This document shows, in pieces, positions 35,653-43,545 of a stretch of DNA of 64,000 nt (the stretch's first letter is position 1; each line of letters begins with the position of its first letter). Below the pieces are notes generated by a model. It did no database searches. It was not told where the DNA came from and worked only from the letters and a program-made list of their open reading frames with translations. The position numbers were made by a program, and so were the translations under genes. Source of the DNA: JBPOFM01 sp041391925 (GTDB lineage Bacteria > Bacteroidota > Bacteroidia > Flavobacteriales > Flavobacteriaceae); assembly GCA_041391925.1 (NCBI GenBank), contig JAWKNA010000011.1:69091-133090 (forward strand), written 5' to 3'.

Positions 35653-36255
35653 ATGAAAAAACTCATACTGACAATATCATTTCTACATTCTATCATCGGA
35701 TTTTCACAAGAAGAAAAAAAAGAAATCCTGATTAAAGGAATCGTATTGTCAGAAGTCAATGGAAAACCTCTTGAGAATGTTTATGTGAGCTATAAATCAA
35801 GATACCGATTTTCAGCAACAAACGAAAACGGAAATTTTAATTATAGCTACGAAATTCGAGAAAAAGACAGTTTAGAAACTATTGAATTAACAGCTTTGGG
35901 ATATGAGAATCTTGATACAATAATCCGAGTTGACAAACCAAAAGAATACGTGTTTGAATTCGTTATGAAACCAAGATTAGGACTAAACCGAGCAAAAGCA
36001 CTTGCCGACATCAAAAATGGAGAAATAAATATACTAGAATCAAGTGGAATCGCACCTGTATTTTATAAATCTGACTCAAAATTTGCAAAAAAATATAACG
36101 TGAATTTTATTGAGTATGGTTGCGAAGGTGTTGCGTGGGAAAGCCTTTATGTATATAATCGAACCGTTTTCGAGTATTTGGACAAAAAATATGAAAAGAA
36201 ATGGAGAAAAAAGATTCGAAAAGACATTGTTGGACTTCAAGAAGTAACTGAATAA
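35653..36255 (+). CDS. Exported protein with carboxypeptidase-like regulatory domain
   Basis: The protein has 200 residues. It has a signal peptide (KKLILTISFLHSIIGFSQ) then a CarboxypepD_reg-like beta-sandwich with IKGIVLSEVNGKPLENVYV and TNENGNFNYSY, as found in front of TonB receptors and in stand-alone secreted proteins. The C-terminal half (about residues 105-200) is charged with an invariant-looking YGCEGVAWES and a basic KKWRKKIRKD. Function unknown. The ATG at 35653 is preferred over a GTG at 35644 that lies inside the repeat. The gene is bounded by inverted ends, TATAACGAGTTGTGCA on the left and TGCACAAC on the right, cassette-like. Confidence 0.77.
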   Translation: MKKLILTISFLHSIIGFSQEEKKEILIKGIVLSEVNGKPLENVYVSYKSRYRFSATNENGNFNYSYEIREKDSLETIELTALGYENLDTIIRVDKPKEYVFEFVMKPRLGLNRAKALADIKNGEINILESSGIAPVFYKSDSKFAKKYNVNFIEYGCEGVAWESLYVYNRTVFEYLDKKYEKKWRKKIRKDIVGLQEVTE

Positions 36256-36262
36256 AATACCT

Positions 36263-36283
36263 TGCACAACATCATCGGCTATA
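36263..36283. repeat. Right inverted end of the cassette-like gene
   Basis: TGCACAAC here is the exact complement of GTTGTGCA at 35641-35648, and GGCTATA further right is roughly complementary to the TATAACGA of the left end, with an extra stretch inserted. It lies eight bases after the stop codon at 36255. Confidence 0.6.
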
Positions 36284-36327
36284 ATTCATTGTGACAAAAA
36301 GTTAAAACAAAGCTTAATTTATATATT

Positions 36328-36781
36328 ATGACAAAAAGTAAATTACTTCAAATGCACAATGTGGGCATTGTTGTAGAATCTATCGATAGAGCCATTTCTT
36401 TTTTTGAAGAATTAGGATTGACATTGGAAGGACGAGCAATGGTTGAAGGGGAATGGGCAGGACAAGTTACAGGACTTGGTGACCAATCTGTAGAAATCGC
36501 CATGATGGTTACCCCTGATGGACATAGCAGACTTGAACTTTCAAGATTCATTGCACCTGCTACAATATCCGACCATAGAACTTCACCTGTGAACTCGCTT
36601 GGTTATCTGAGAGCAATGTTTGAAGTAGACAATATTGACGAATTGTTATCAAGGCTAGAAAAAACAAGGTGCCGAACTTGTAGGTGATGTTGTTAATTAT
36701 GAAAATATATATCGCCTTTGTTACATTCGTGGCGTTGAAGGTTTACTGATTGGACTTTCGGAAGACATCCGCAATAAATAA
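36328..36781 (+). pseudogene. VOC-fold (glyoxalase-like) gene with a one-base frameshift
   Basis: The first 111 codons read as a vicinal oxygen chelate protein: LQMHNVGIVVESIDRAISFF, FFEELGLTLEGRA and SRLELSRFIAP. In the run of six A at 36659-36664 an extra base shifts the frame, so the zero frame ends in LEKTRCRTCR and stops at 36687. Removing one A restores a 150-residue protein ending GAELVGDVV, then LCYIRGVEGLLIGLSEDI, exactly as in intact relatives, with stop at 36779-36781. The rest of the sequence is intact, so the change is recent, a sequencing error, or slippage. VOC enzymes act on small molecules using a metal; the substrate is unknown. Confidence 0.8.
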
Positions 36782-36822
36782 TAAAAGAAGTATTTTAAAA
36801 ACAAGCAACTACCAACCAGCTA

Positions 36823-38127
36823 TCAACTAACAACTACCGCATACAAATCAAAATCCGCTGCATCTGTAATGGTAACTGTTGTAAATTCGCCTGTCTTCAA
36901 ATAACATTTGGAGGCATCAATCAACACTTCATTGTCCACATCCGGCGAATCAAACTCTGTACGTCCTACAAAATAGTTCCCTTCCTTACGGTCAATCACT
37001 ACCTTAAAAGTTTGTCCAATCTTCTCTTGGTTCAACTCCCAAGAAATCTGGGATTGTATTTCCATTATTTCATTGGCACGCGCCTGCTTCACTTCTTCTG
37101 GTACATTATCCTCCAAATTATAAGCATGCGTATTCTCTTCATGCGAATAGGTAAAGCATCCAAGTCGCTCAAAACGCATCTCCTCTACCCAATTCTTCAA
37201 CGTTTGATAATCCTCTTCCGTTTCACCAGGATAGCCAACAATCAAAGTCGTTCTTATGGTCATATTTGGCACGGCCTGCCTGAATTGCTTCAACAACTTC
37301 GTCGTCTTTTCCTTCGTCGTGCCACGTCGCATGCTCTTCAAAATAGAATCACTAATATGCTGCAACGGAATATCCAAATAGTTACAGATTTTAGGCTCAC
37401 GATTCATCACCTCCAAAACATCCATTGGAAAACCTGTCGGAAACGCATAGTGCAAACGAATCCACTCAATGCCTTCCACCTTTACCAAAGCTTCCAATAG
37501 CTCGGCAAGGTTTCGCTTTTTATATAAATCCAGACCATAGTAGGTCAAGTCTTGTGCAATAAGAATCAACTCCTTGACACCAGTTGCAGCCAACTTCTCG
37601 GCTTCGGTCACCAAGTCCTCAATAGGCGTACTTTTATGTTTCCCGCGCATCAACGGAATCGCACAAAAGCTGCAAGGTCTGTCGCAACCTTCAGCAATCT
37701 TTAAATAAGCGTAATTCTTTGGTGTTGTAGTCAATCGCTCACCAATCAATTCATGCTTGTAATCTGCACCAAGCGCTTTCAACAACCCTGGAAGTTCCGT
37801 AGTTCCAAAATACTGGTCCACATTCGGGATTTCCTTTTGCAAATCTGGCTTATAGCGTTCGCTCAAACAGCCAGTCACAAACACTTTATCCACATCGCCA
37901 GCCTCCTTTTTCTGCATAAACTCCAAAATCGTGTTGATGCTCTCCTCTTTGGCATTATTGATAAAGCCACAAGTATTGATGACCACAATATTGCCTTCCT
38001 CCTCATGCACCACATCTTTGCCACTGGCTTTCAATTGTCCCATCAGCACTTCACTGTCATACACATTCTTGCTACAACCAAGAGTCACCACGTTGATTCG
38101 ATTCTTTTTTAACGATTTTGTACGCAT
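36823..38127 (-). CDS. rimO: Ribosomal protein S12 methylthiotransferase RimO
   Basis: The 434-residue radical-SAM enzyme adds a methylthio group to the conserved aspartate of S12. The N-terminal UPF0004 domain has cysteines 18 (TLGCSKN), 53 (NTCGFI) and 87 (VTGCLSE) that bind one 4Fe-4S cluster. The radical-SAM cluster is bound by Cys148, Cys152 and Cys155 in EGCDRPCSFCAIP. The C-terminal TRAM domain contains GQTFKVVIDRKEGNYFVGR and the ending is typical. Full length. A TATCTTTG promoter element lies 18 bases before the ATG. The gene is downstream of and separated from a TonB receptor on the same strand. Confidence 0.97.
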   Translation of the reverse strand: MRTKSLKKNRINVVTLGCSKNVYDSEVLMGQLKASGKDVVHEEEGNIVVINTCGFINNAKEESINTILEFMQKKEAGDVDKVFVTGCLSERYKPDLQKEIPNVDQYFGTTELPGLLKALGADYKHELIGERLTTTPKNYAYLKIAEGCDRPCSFCAIPLMRGKHKSTPIEDLVTEAEKLAATGVKELILIAQDLTYYGLDLYKKRNLAELLEALVKVEGIEWIRLHYAFPTGFPMDVLEVMNREPKICNYLDIPLQHISDSILKSMRRGTTKEKTTKLLKQFRQAVPNMTIRTTLIVGYPGETEEDYQTLKNWVEEMRFERLGCFTYSHEENTHAYNLEDNVPEEVKQARANEIMEIQSQISWELNQEKIGQTFKVVIDRKEGNYFVGRTEFDSPDVDNEVLIDASKCYLKTGEFTTVTITDAADFDLYAVVVS

Positions 38128-38145
38128 TGCAAAAATTTAAGGGTG

Positions 38146-38153
38146 CAAAGATA
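38146..38153 (-). promoter_or_regulatory. TAnnTTTG promoter element for rimO
   Basis: The minus strand reads TATCTTTG with 18 bases to the rimO ATG at 38127. No certain -33 box was found. Confidence 0.5.
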
Positions 38154-38229
38154 CGCAATGATTGTGGATTTAGGTTTTCACCTGAAATCTTTTAATCATC
38201 TTTAACCTAAAATGATAAAGGAATAATGT

Positions 38230-40533
38230 TTACAGCTTAAAATACACACTCAACGAGACATTGATTCCCGGTTCGATAATATCAAAGGACCTAAATCGCG
38301 ACAAGTGATTGAGATAGGCTTTGTCCAGAACATTATTTGCCGTCAAAACAAATTCTGTCTTATGATAATGCGCCCCAACATCAAGATTCAATAAGGTATA
38401 GGCTGGTGTAGTTTCTTCATTTGCGGCTACCTGTGTTTGTTCAAAAGCGGTTTCCGTACCTATGTTAAAAAAAACCTCATCAAAAGCATTGAATTTTTTA
38501 ATATTGAAATAAAGCGTATTGGTAAGTTTAGTTGCTGGCATCATAGGGAGGTAGGAATCATCATCCTGCTTGGCATTGATAGTTGAAAATCGTGTTTCCA
38601 AATGTGTCCAAGTCAACGTTGAAGGATGGATATCTAAAGTAACCTCGCCTCCTTTTAGTGTGGCATCGCTTTGCTCAAACTGATAAAACGGAACTTGTTC
38701 GTCAGGGTCGAGGTTACTTTCAATGGTTGTTCCAGTGGGAGCGATGTAGATGAAATCATTGACATTATTCCAAAAAATAGCTCCATCAATACTAAAATCA
38801 GCACCATCATAACTTACACCAAAGTCAAATTGATTGTTCGTCTCTTTCTTAAAGTCTACATTGCCTCGTTCAAAACGTTGGTTTTCCAGTTTAACACCAT
38901 TGGCGAACAGTTCGTTTAAATTGGGAGAACGGTAACCCGAAGCATAACTTGCTCTCAGTAGAAGCCCCTTGACAATCTCATAGGAAACACCCAACGACGT
39001 ACTGATATTATCGTAATTACGTTTAATGTTAGGCATGGCAACACTTCCATCATCAAAGCTTTTGCTCTCTAAATTTCGAGTATCGTATCGAATCCCAAAA
39101 CTGGTGGTAAAATCTTTAAATCGATATTTGCCTACGCCAAGAAACCCAATATCATTGATGGTCGCATCTGGTATCAATCGTGTCGCCGCTCCATCCTTGT
39201 TGGCATTGGTTTGACGCATGCCCTGAACACCTATAATTGTTTCAAAGTGATCCGTTCTTGGGAAATGATATTTGACATCATAGGTCAAGGAATTCAAAAC
39301 CATATCCAAATAGGTATAGCCTTTTTTATGCCCTGCCAATTCTTCATTTTCCACCCGATGATTATTTTGATAGCCCAAAATAGCTTCTATTTTGGAAGTG
39401 CCTGTCAGCAAGGTTGTTTTCCAATTGACACGATTATCGGTCACATTATGAAAAGGTGCTTCAATTTCAAATGGGAATTTTTCCTTTTCCAAACTATCAA
39501 TATTGACAATTTGGCCTTGTTCATTTCTGACGATATCTTTTCCGTCCAAAATTCCGTAGTAAGCTTGATTGAAAAGATATGAAACCGTTGAAGAACCCCA
39601 TTTTCTGTTGATGCCTACATAGCCTTTACCACCAAACTCCAATAATCTGGTGTTGGGCACCCTAAAATCATATCCATCATAAAAATAATCCGATAATAAT
39701 TTCCCGATGACATTTACGCCATAATTAAGATTTTCATTGGCGCCTTTTAAATTTGCATTCACACGACCACCTAGATTATTGGAATACAAAGCCGCCAACA
39801 CCGACTTGTCAACCGTTCCTACAGCTGCAGGTTGTTCATCCACAAATCGAACAACGCCTCCCATGGCTTCTGGTCCATAGAGTAAACTTGCTGGGCCTTT
39901 AATGATTTCGATATGATCCATTCCCAATTCATTTACCCCAATACCATGCTCATCATCCCATTGCTGGGTTTCAAAACGCGCACCATCTACAACAGTAAGC
40001 ACCCTATTGCCCTGCAAACCTCTAATGATTGGTCGGCTTACCATTGGTCCCGTGGTTACAGCATCCACGCCTGCAACTTTGTCGATAACATCCATAACAG
40101 TCACACCTCCCGTTTTCTGCATCTGGTTTTTATTCACTACTTCAACTTGATAGGTGTTCTCCTTTTGGGAATTGATAAAGACACTGGAAACGACAACTTC
40201 ATTCATGCGTTCAGGCTCAGGATTAAGGGCAGCATCAAGTGTTGGCTCAGTATCCGAACTTGAAATCACAAGCGTCTTGACGATTTTTTGATATCCCAAA
40301 AAACTGAAAATCACTTGATAGGAACCCTTTCCTAAACCAGAAATACTATAGGTACCATCTTCCTTTGTAGAAGTTCCTTTATTGGATTCAACAATATAAA
40401 TGCTCGCACCAATTAAAGGTTCATGGGTATTGTTGTCGGTGACCTTCCCCTGAACAGTTTGTTGCGACATTGCAGATTGTGTAACGACCAGGAACAATAA
40501 AAAAAAGAAAAACGAGTTTAGTGGCTTTAGCAT
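38230..40533 (-). CDS. TonB-dependent outer-membrane receptor
   Basis: The 767-residue receptor has a signal peptide ending near SAMSQQ, a CarboxypepD_reg-like domain (residues 26-105: QGKVTDNNTHEPLIGASIYI), a plug domain (about 115-230, with RPIIRGLQGNRVLTVVDGAR and IEIIKGPASLLYGPEAMGG) and a 22-strand barrel ending in INVSLSVYFKL with terminal Leu. It takes up a ligand across the outer membrane using TonB energy. The ligand is not evident: no SusD partner lies nearby, so a metal chelate or small molecule is more likely than a glycan. TAAATTTA at 40563-40570 is a near-consensus promoter element, and the gene is divergent from a serine hydrolase. Confidence 0.93.
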   Translation of the reverse strand: MLKPLNSFFFFLLFLVVTQSAMSQQTVQGKVTDNNTHEPLIGASIYIVESNKGTSTKEDGTYSISGLGKGSYQVIFSFLGYQKIVKTLVISSSDTEPTLDAALNPEPERMNEVVVSSVFINSQKENTYQVEVVNKNQMQKTGGVTVMDVIDKVAGVDAVTTGPMVSRPIIRGLQGNRVLTVVDGARFETQQWDDEHGIGVNELGMDHIEIIKGPASLLYGPEAMGGVVRFVDEQPAAVGTVDKSVLAALYSNNLGGRVNANLKGANENLNYGVNVIGKLLSDYFYDGYDFRVPNTRLLEFGGKGYVGINRKWGSSTVSYLFNQAYYGILDGKDIVRNEQGQIVNIDSLEKEKFPFEIEAPFHNVTDNRVNWKTTLLTGTSKIEAILGYQNNHRVENEELAGHKKGYTYLDMVLNSLTYDVKYHFPRTDHFETIIGVQGMRQTNANKDGAATRLIPDATINDIGFLGVGKYRFKDFTTSFGIRYDTRNLESKSFDDGSVAMPNIKRNYDNISTSLGVSYEIVKGLLLRASYASGYRSPNLNELFANGVKLENQRFERGNVDFKKETNNQFDFGVSYDGADFSIDGAIFWNNVNDFIYIAPTGTTIESNLDPDEQVPFYQFEQSDATLKGGEVTLDIHPSTLTWTHLETRFSTINAKQDDDSYLPMMPATKLTNTLYFNIKKFNAFDEVFFNIGTETAFEQTQVAANEETTPAYTLLNLDVGAHYHKTEFVLTANNVLDKAYLNHLSRFRSFDIIEPGINVSLSVYFKL

Positions 40534-40632
40534 TCAATTAGAAATTGGTTAAATAAGAAGCGTAAATTTAAAGTTTGTTTTTTTATTATTGGAAGAAAAA
40601 TAACATAAATTCCAATCTGAAAATTGAAGATG

Positions 40633-40660
40633 TTGTCCAGTTAAACTTTTAATAAATTTG
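40633..40660 (+). promoter_or_regulatory. Promoter for the serine hydrolase gene (TTG and TAnnTTTG)
   Basis: TTG at 40633-40635 and TAAATTTG at 40653-40660 are 17 bases apart, close to the Bacteroidota -33/-7 arrangement. The ATG follows at 40688. Confidence 0.55.
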
Positions 40661-40687
40661 AGAGTCCAATATCAAACTCCTTATAGA

Positions 40688-41764
40688 ATGAAAGCACTCT
40701 ATCTCATTACGTTATTCTCCTTCTTGACAATGGGTTGTTCATCCAATGACCCAGTGGATGATGGACCGCAAGAAACTGAAATTTACTTTCCGCCCATCAA
40801 CTCAGATACTTGGGAGACCACACCACTTTCAGAATTGGGCTGGGATGAAAGCCAATTGTCACCACTTTTGGAGTATTTAGAGGAAAAGCATACTAAAGGA
40901 TTCATCATCCTACATGATGGAAAAATCGTGGTGGAAGCCTATATGAATGGCCATACGGATGAATCTCCTTGGTACTGGGCTAGTGCCGGAAAAACTTTGA
41001 CCTCAACTATTTCTGGCATCGCACAAGATGAAGGATTGATAGATATCAACAATAAGGTCTCTGATTATTTAGGAACAGGCTGGACAAGTGCACCATTGGA
41101 TAAAGAAAACCTCATCACCTGCAAAAATCTATTGACTATGACTTCGGGTTTGGATGATTCTCTAGGAGATGATGTCTCCCCTTCAAATCTTCACTATATA
41201 GCAGACGCTGGAACTCGTTGGGCCTATCATAATGTCTATGTAAAAATGCAGGATGTTGTAGCAGAAGCAAGCAATGAAACTTGGACAAACTATTTCAATA
41301 CCAAGTTAAGAGATAGGATTGGGATGACTGGTGCTTGGTTGCCTTTAGATGATTTGAGTGTGTATTGGAGCACTTCTAGAAGTATGGCACGATTTGGTTT
41401 GTTGATTTATGCCAAAGGCAGTTGGAATGGGACACGGATTATATCTGAAGAATTTTTGAATGAAGCCACCAATACTTCCCAAAACATCAATAAAGCCTAT
41501 GGGTATCTTTGGTGGCTGAATGGAAAATCATCCTTTCATTTACCTCAAACTCAACTTGAATTTCCAGGAGAATTGATACCAAATGCGCCAGCAGATATGT
41601 ATGCAGCTCTGGGTAAAAACGACCAGAAGATTTACATTGTTCCGAGCAAAAAATTGGTAGTCATCAGAATGGGTGATGTTGCAAATCCAGAGAATCCTAC
41701 CTTTGCTTTATCTGGTTTTGATAATGATCTTTGGGAGAAGATCAATGCCGTTATTGAACACTAG
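40688..41764 (+). CDS. Serine hydrolase lipoprotein, beta-lactamase/class C fold
   Basis: The protein has 358 residues. Lipobox LTMGC places the mature Cys at residue 17, so it is an exported lipoprotein. The catalytic core has the SxxK motif Ser99-Ala-Gly-Lys102 in WASAGKTL and the YxN motif Tyr180-His-Asn182 in RWAYHNVYVK. A third motif is not clear. The family holds class C beta-lactamases, D-amino peptidases and esterases, and in Bacteroidota most act on peptides or esters of unknown identity. The start is placed at 40688 because an in-frame TTG at 40658 precedes the signal peptide. The gene converges on ftsY with only two bases between stops. Confidence 0.9.
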   Translation: MKALYLITLFSFLTMGCSSNDPVDDGPQETEIYFPPINSDTWETTPLSELGWDESQLSPLLEYLEEKHTKGFIILHDGKIVVEAYMNGHTDESPWYWASAGKTLTSTISGIAQDEGLIDINNKVSDYLGTGWTSAPLDKENLITCKNLLTMTSGLDDSLGDDVSPSNLHYIADAGTRWAYHNVYVKMQDVVAEASNETWTNYFNTKLRDRIGMTGAWLPLDDLSVYWSTSRSMARFGLLIYAKGSWNGTRIISEEFLNEATNTSQNINKAYGYLWWLNGKSSFHLPQTQLEFPGELIPNAPADMYAALGKNDQKIYIVPSKKLVVIRMGDVANPENPTFALSGFDNDLWEKINAVIEH

Positions 41765-41766
41765 GA

Positions 41767-42720
41767 TTATTTGAAGAAAGAATCCACAAACTCATATTTG
41801 TTGAACACTTGAAGGTCATCAATGCCTTCCCCAACACCAATATATTTTACGGGAATCTGGAATTGGTCTGAAATACCTATGACCACACCGCCCTTAGCTG
41901 TTCCGTCTAGTTTGGTAACTGCCAAAGACGTTACTTCCGTGGCTGCTGTAAACTGTTTTGCCTGTTCAAAAGCATTCTGTCCAGTGGAACCATCCAACAC
42001 CAACAGTACATCGTGAGGTGCATCTTCAACAACTTTTTGCATGACACGCTTTACTTTTGTAAGTTCATTCATTAAATTGACTTTGTTGTGCAAACGTCCA
42101 GCGGTATCAATGATCACAACATCGGCATTTTGGTTGACAGCACTTTTAATCGTGTCAAAAGCCACAGAAGCCGGGTCGCTTCCCATATTTTGGCGTACCA
42201 TTGGCACCTCTACTCTATCTGCCCAAACTTGTAATTGGTCAATGGCTGCAGCTCTAAACGTATCGGCTGCACCCAAAACAACTTTCAATCCTTGCTTTTT
42301 AAATTGAGAAGCCAATTTTCCAATGGTAGTTGTTTTTCCAACACCATTGACGCCTACAACCATAATTACATAGGGCTTTTTATTTTGAGGAATGGTAAAA
42401 TCAGTCGCGTTACCACTATCAATTTCAGACAGTAAACCTGCAATCTCTTCTCGAAGTATTTGATTTAATTCTGACGTTCCAAGGTATTTGTCCTTGGCTA
42501 CACGAGCTTCAATACGCTCAATAATTTTCAATGTCGTATTCACACCTACATCACTTGAAACCAAAATTTCCTCAAGATTATCTAAAACATCATCATCAAC
42601 TTTTGATTTACCAGCAATAGCTTTATTGAGCTTTGAAAAAAAGGTGGTTTTCGACTTTTCAAGACCTTTGTCTAGTGTCTCCTTTTTTTCTGAAGAAAAT
42701 ATTTTTTTGAAAAAACTCAT
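41767..42720 (-). CDS. ftsY: Signal recognition particle receptor FtsY
   Basis: The 317-residue GTPase guides ribosome-SRP complexes to the membrane. The N domain is short and Lys-rich (MSFFKKIFSSEKK), then the G domain has the P-loop VGVNGVGKTTTIGK, the DTFRAAAIDQL loop, DTAGRLHNK and the TKLDGTAKGG motif, as in all FtsY. The ATG at 42720 is chosen; an upstream in-frame extension to 42753 has no support. A TATATTTG promoter element lies 74 bases upstream, just below the terminator of the rpmB-rpmG-DUF4295 transcript, so it has its own promoter. It converges with a serine hydrolase. Confidence 0.97.
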   Translation of the reverse strand: MSFFKKIFSSEKKETLDKGLEKSKTTFFSKLNKAIAGKSKVDDDVLDNLEEILVSSDVGVNTTLKIIERIEARVAKDKYLGTSELNQILREEIAGLLSEIDSGNATDFTIPQNKKPYVIMVVGVNGVGKTTTIGKLASQFKKQGLKVVLGAADTFRAAAIDQLQVWADRVEVPMVRQNMGSDPASVAFDTIKSAVNQNADVVIIDTAGRLHNKVNLMNELTKVKRVMQKVVEDAPHDVLLVLDGSTGQNAFEQAKQFTAATEVTSLAVTKLDGTAKGGVVIGISDQFQIPVKYIGVGEGIDDLQVFNKYEFVDSFFK

Positions 42721-42794
42721 CGTGTTACTAATTTTTTGATGTTCAGTCAACAATTAAGCCAAACAAACAAACTGTAATATTGTCAGATTAAGGT

Positions 42795-42802
42795 CAAATA
42801 TA
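42795..42802 (-). promoter_or_regulatory. TAnnTTTG promoter element for ftsY
   Basis: The minus strand reads TATATTTG, an exact -7 match, 74 bases before the ftsY ATG and just beyond the terminator hairpin of the upstream ribosomal gene cluster. Confidence 0.5.
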
Positions 42803-42806
42803 GACA

Positions 42807-42837
42807 TAAAAAAACTGCCTTCATAATGAAAGCAGTT
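42807..42837 (-). terminator. Terminator after the rpmB-rpmG-DUF4295 cluster
   Basis: On the minus strand AACTGCTTTCAT pairs with ATGAAGGCAGTT with one mismatch or wobble and is followed by a T run. It lies just beyond the DUF4295 stop at 42861 and separates this cluster from ftsY. Confidence 0.85.
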
Positions 42838-42860
42838 GTATTGAAATATATTGGATATAT

Positions 42861-43013
42861 TTATTTTTTTCTTAGAAAATCATCTACAAATTCTGGTGCC
42901 ATAACGGACTCAACAAACATGTAAGCGCCTGTTTTTGGAGATTTTACCATTTTGATTGCTTTAGTCAATCTTTTTGAAGATGTCTGAAGGGTTGCTACGG
43001 TTTTCTTTGCCAT
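42861..43013 (-). CDS. DUF4295 small basic protein
   Basis: Reading the minus strand gives a 50-residue protein, MAKKTVATLQTSSKRLT followed by AIKMVKSPKTGAYMFVES and VMAPEFVDDFLRKK. This matches DUF4295, a small basic protein that in Bacteroidota almost always follows rpmG. It has the size and charge of a ribosome-associated protein, but a role in the ribosome is inferred from its place, not proven. It lies seven bases after the rpmG stop and ends the ribosomal gene cluster. Confidence 0.92.
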   Translation of the reverse strand: MAKKTVATLQTSSKRLTKAIKMVKSPKTGAYMFVESVMAPEFVDDFLRKK

Positions 43014-43020
43014 GACTTAA

Positions 43021-43203
43021 TTATTTTATCTCTTTATGAACTGTCATACGCTTAAGGATTGGGTTGAATTTTTTCAACTCCATACGGTCTGGCGTATTCT
43101 TTTTATTTTTCTTTGTGATGTAACGTGATGTTCCTGGCATACCTGATTCTTTGTGTTCGGTACACTCTAATATCACTTGTATTCTATTGCCTTTTTTTGC
43201 CAT
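43021..43203 (-). CDS. rpmG: 50S ribosomal protein L33
   Basis: The 60-residue basic protein has the L33 signature: RIQVILECTEHKESG and SRYITKKNKKNTPDRMELKK. It lacks the CxxC zinc pairs, so it is the zinc-free form. It lies between rpmB and the DUF4295 gene on the same strand with spacers of 26 and 7 bases, a typical Bacteroidota arrangement, and is translated as part of one transcript. Confidence 0.97.
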   Translation of the reverse strand: MAKKGNRIQVILECTEHKESGMPGTSRYITKKNKKNTPDRMELKKFNPILKRMTVHKEIK

Positions 43204-43229
43204 TGTATTACCTTTTTAGCTTGTGGCTA

Positions 43230-43466
43230 TTATTTTAAAAATCCTTTGGTTTTTGCTTCTTTGATGGCTGCAGAAATACCAATTTTATTGATGGTTTTCA
43301 ATGCAGCAGTAGAAACTTTTAAAGTCACCCATTTATCCTCTTCAGGAATGTAAAAACGTTTTTTGATGAGGTTGGCATCAAATTTACGCTTTGTTTTGTT
43401 CATCGCGTGCGATACATTGTTTCCAACCATCGCTTTTTTTCCAGTAAGTTCACAAACTCTTGACAT
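43230..43466 (-). CDS. rpmB: 50S ribosomal protein L28
   Basis: The 78-residue protein carries the L28 pattern: MSRVCELTGKKAMVGNNVSH then MNKTKRKFDANLIKKRFYI and ending EAKTKGFLK. It forms part of the large ribosomal subunit. It is first in a rpmB - rpmG - DUF4295 transcript with a well-formed promoter (TTTG and TAAATTTG, 20 bases apart) just upstream. Confidence 0.97.
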   Translation of the reverse strand: MSRVCELTGKKAMVGNNVSHAMNKTKRKFDANLIKKRFYIPEEDKWVTLKVSTAALKTINKIGISAAIKEAKTKGFLK

Positions 43467-43504
43467 TCTTCTTAACTTTAAATATGTTATTCAAAAACAG
43501 GCTG

Positions 43505-43536
43505 CAAATTTAGCAAAACTTTACAATACCAACAAA
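43505..43536 (-). promoter_or_regulatory. Consensus Bacteroidota promoter for rpmB
   Basis: On the minus strand TTTG (43536-43533) precedes TAAATTTG (43512-43505) by 20 bases. This is the best -33/-7 match in the window and lies 38 bases upstream of the rpmB ATG at 43466. Confidence 0.7.
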
Positions 43537-43545
43537 GTAAAAGTG

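Noticed and set aside
35633..36283. Calling the inverted ends a true integron attC site
   Set aside because: The core GTTGTGC does not match GTTRRRY exactly, there is no integrase in the window, and the right side lacks a full second half, so only a cassette-like description is justified.
36656..36667. Programmed -1 frameshift on an A AAA AAC slippery site in the VOC gene
   Set aside because: The zero frame is not in the phase the slippery heptamer needs, and restoring the gene needs +1 or -2, so a canonical -1 shift does not explain it.
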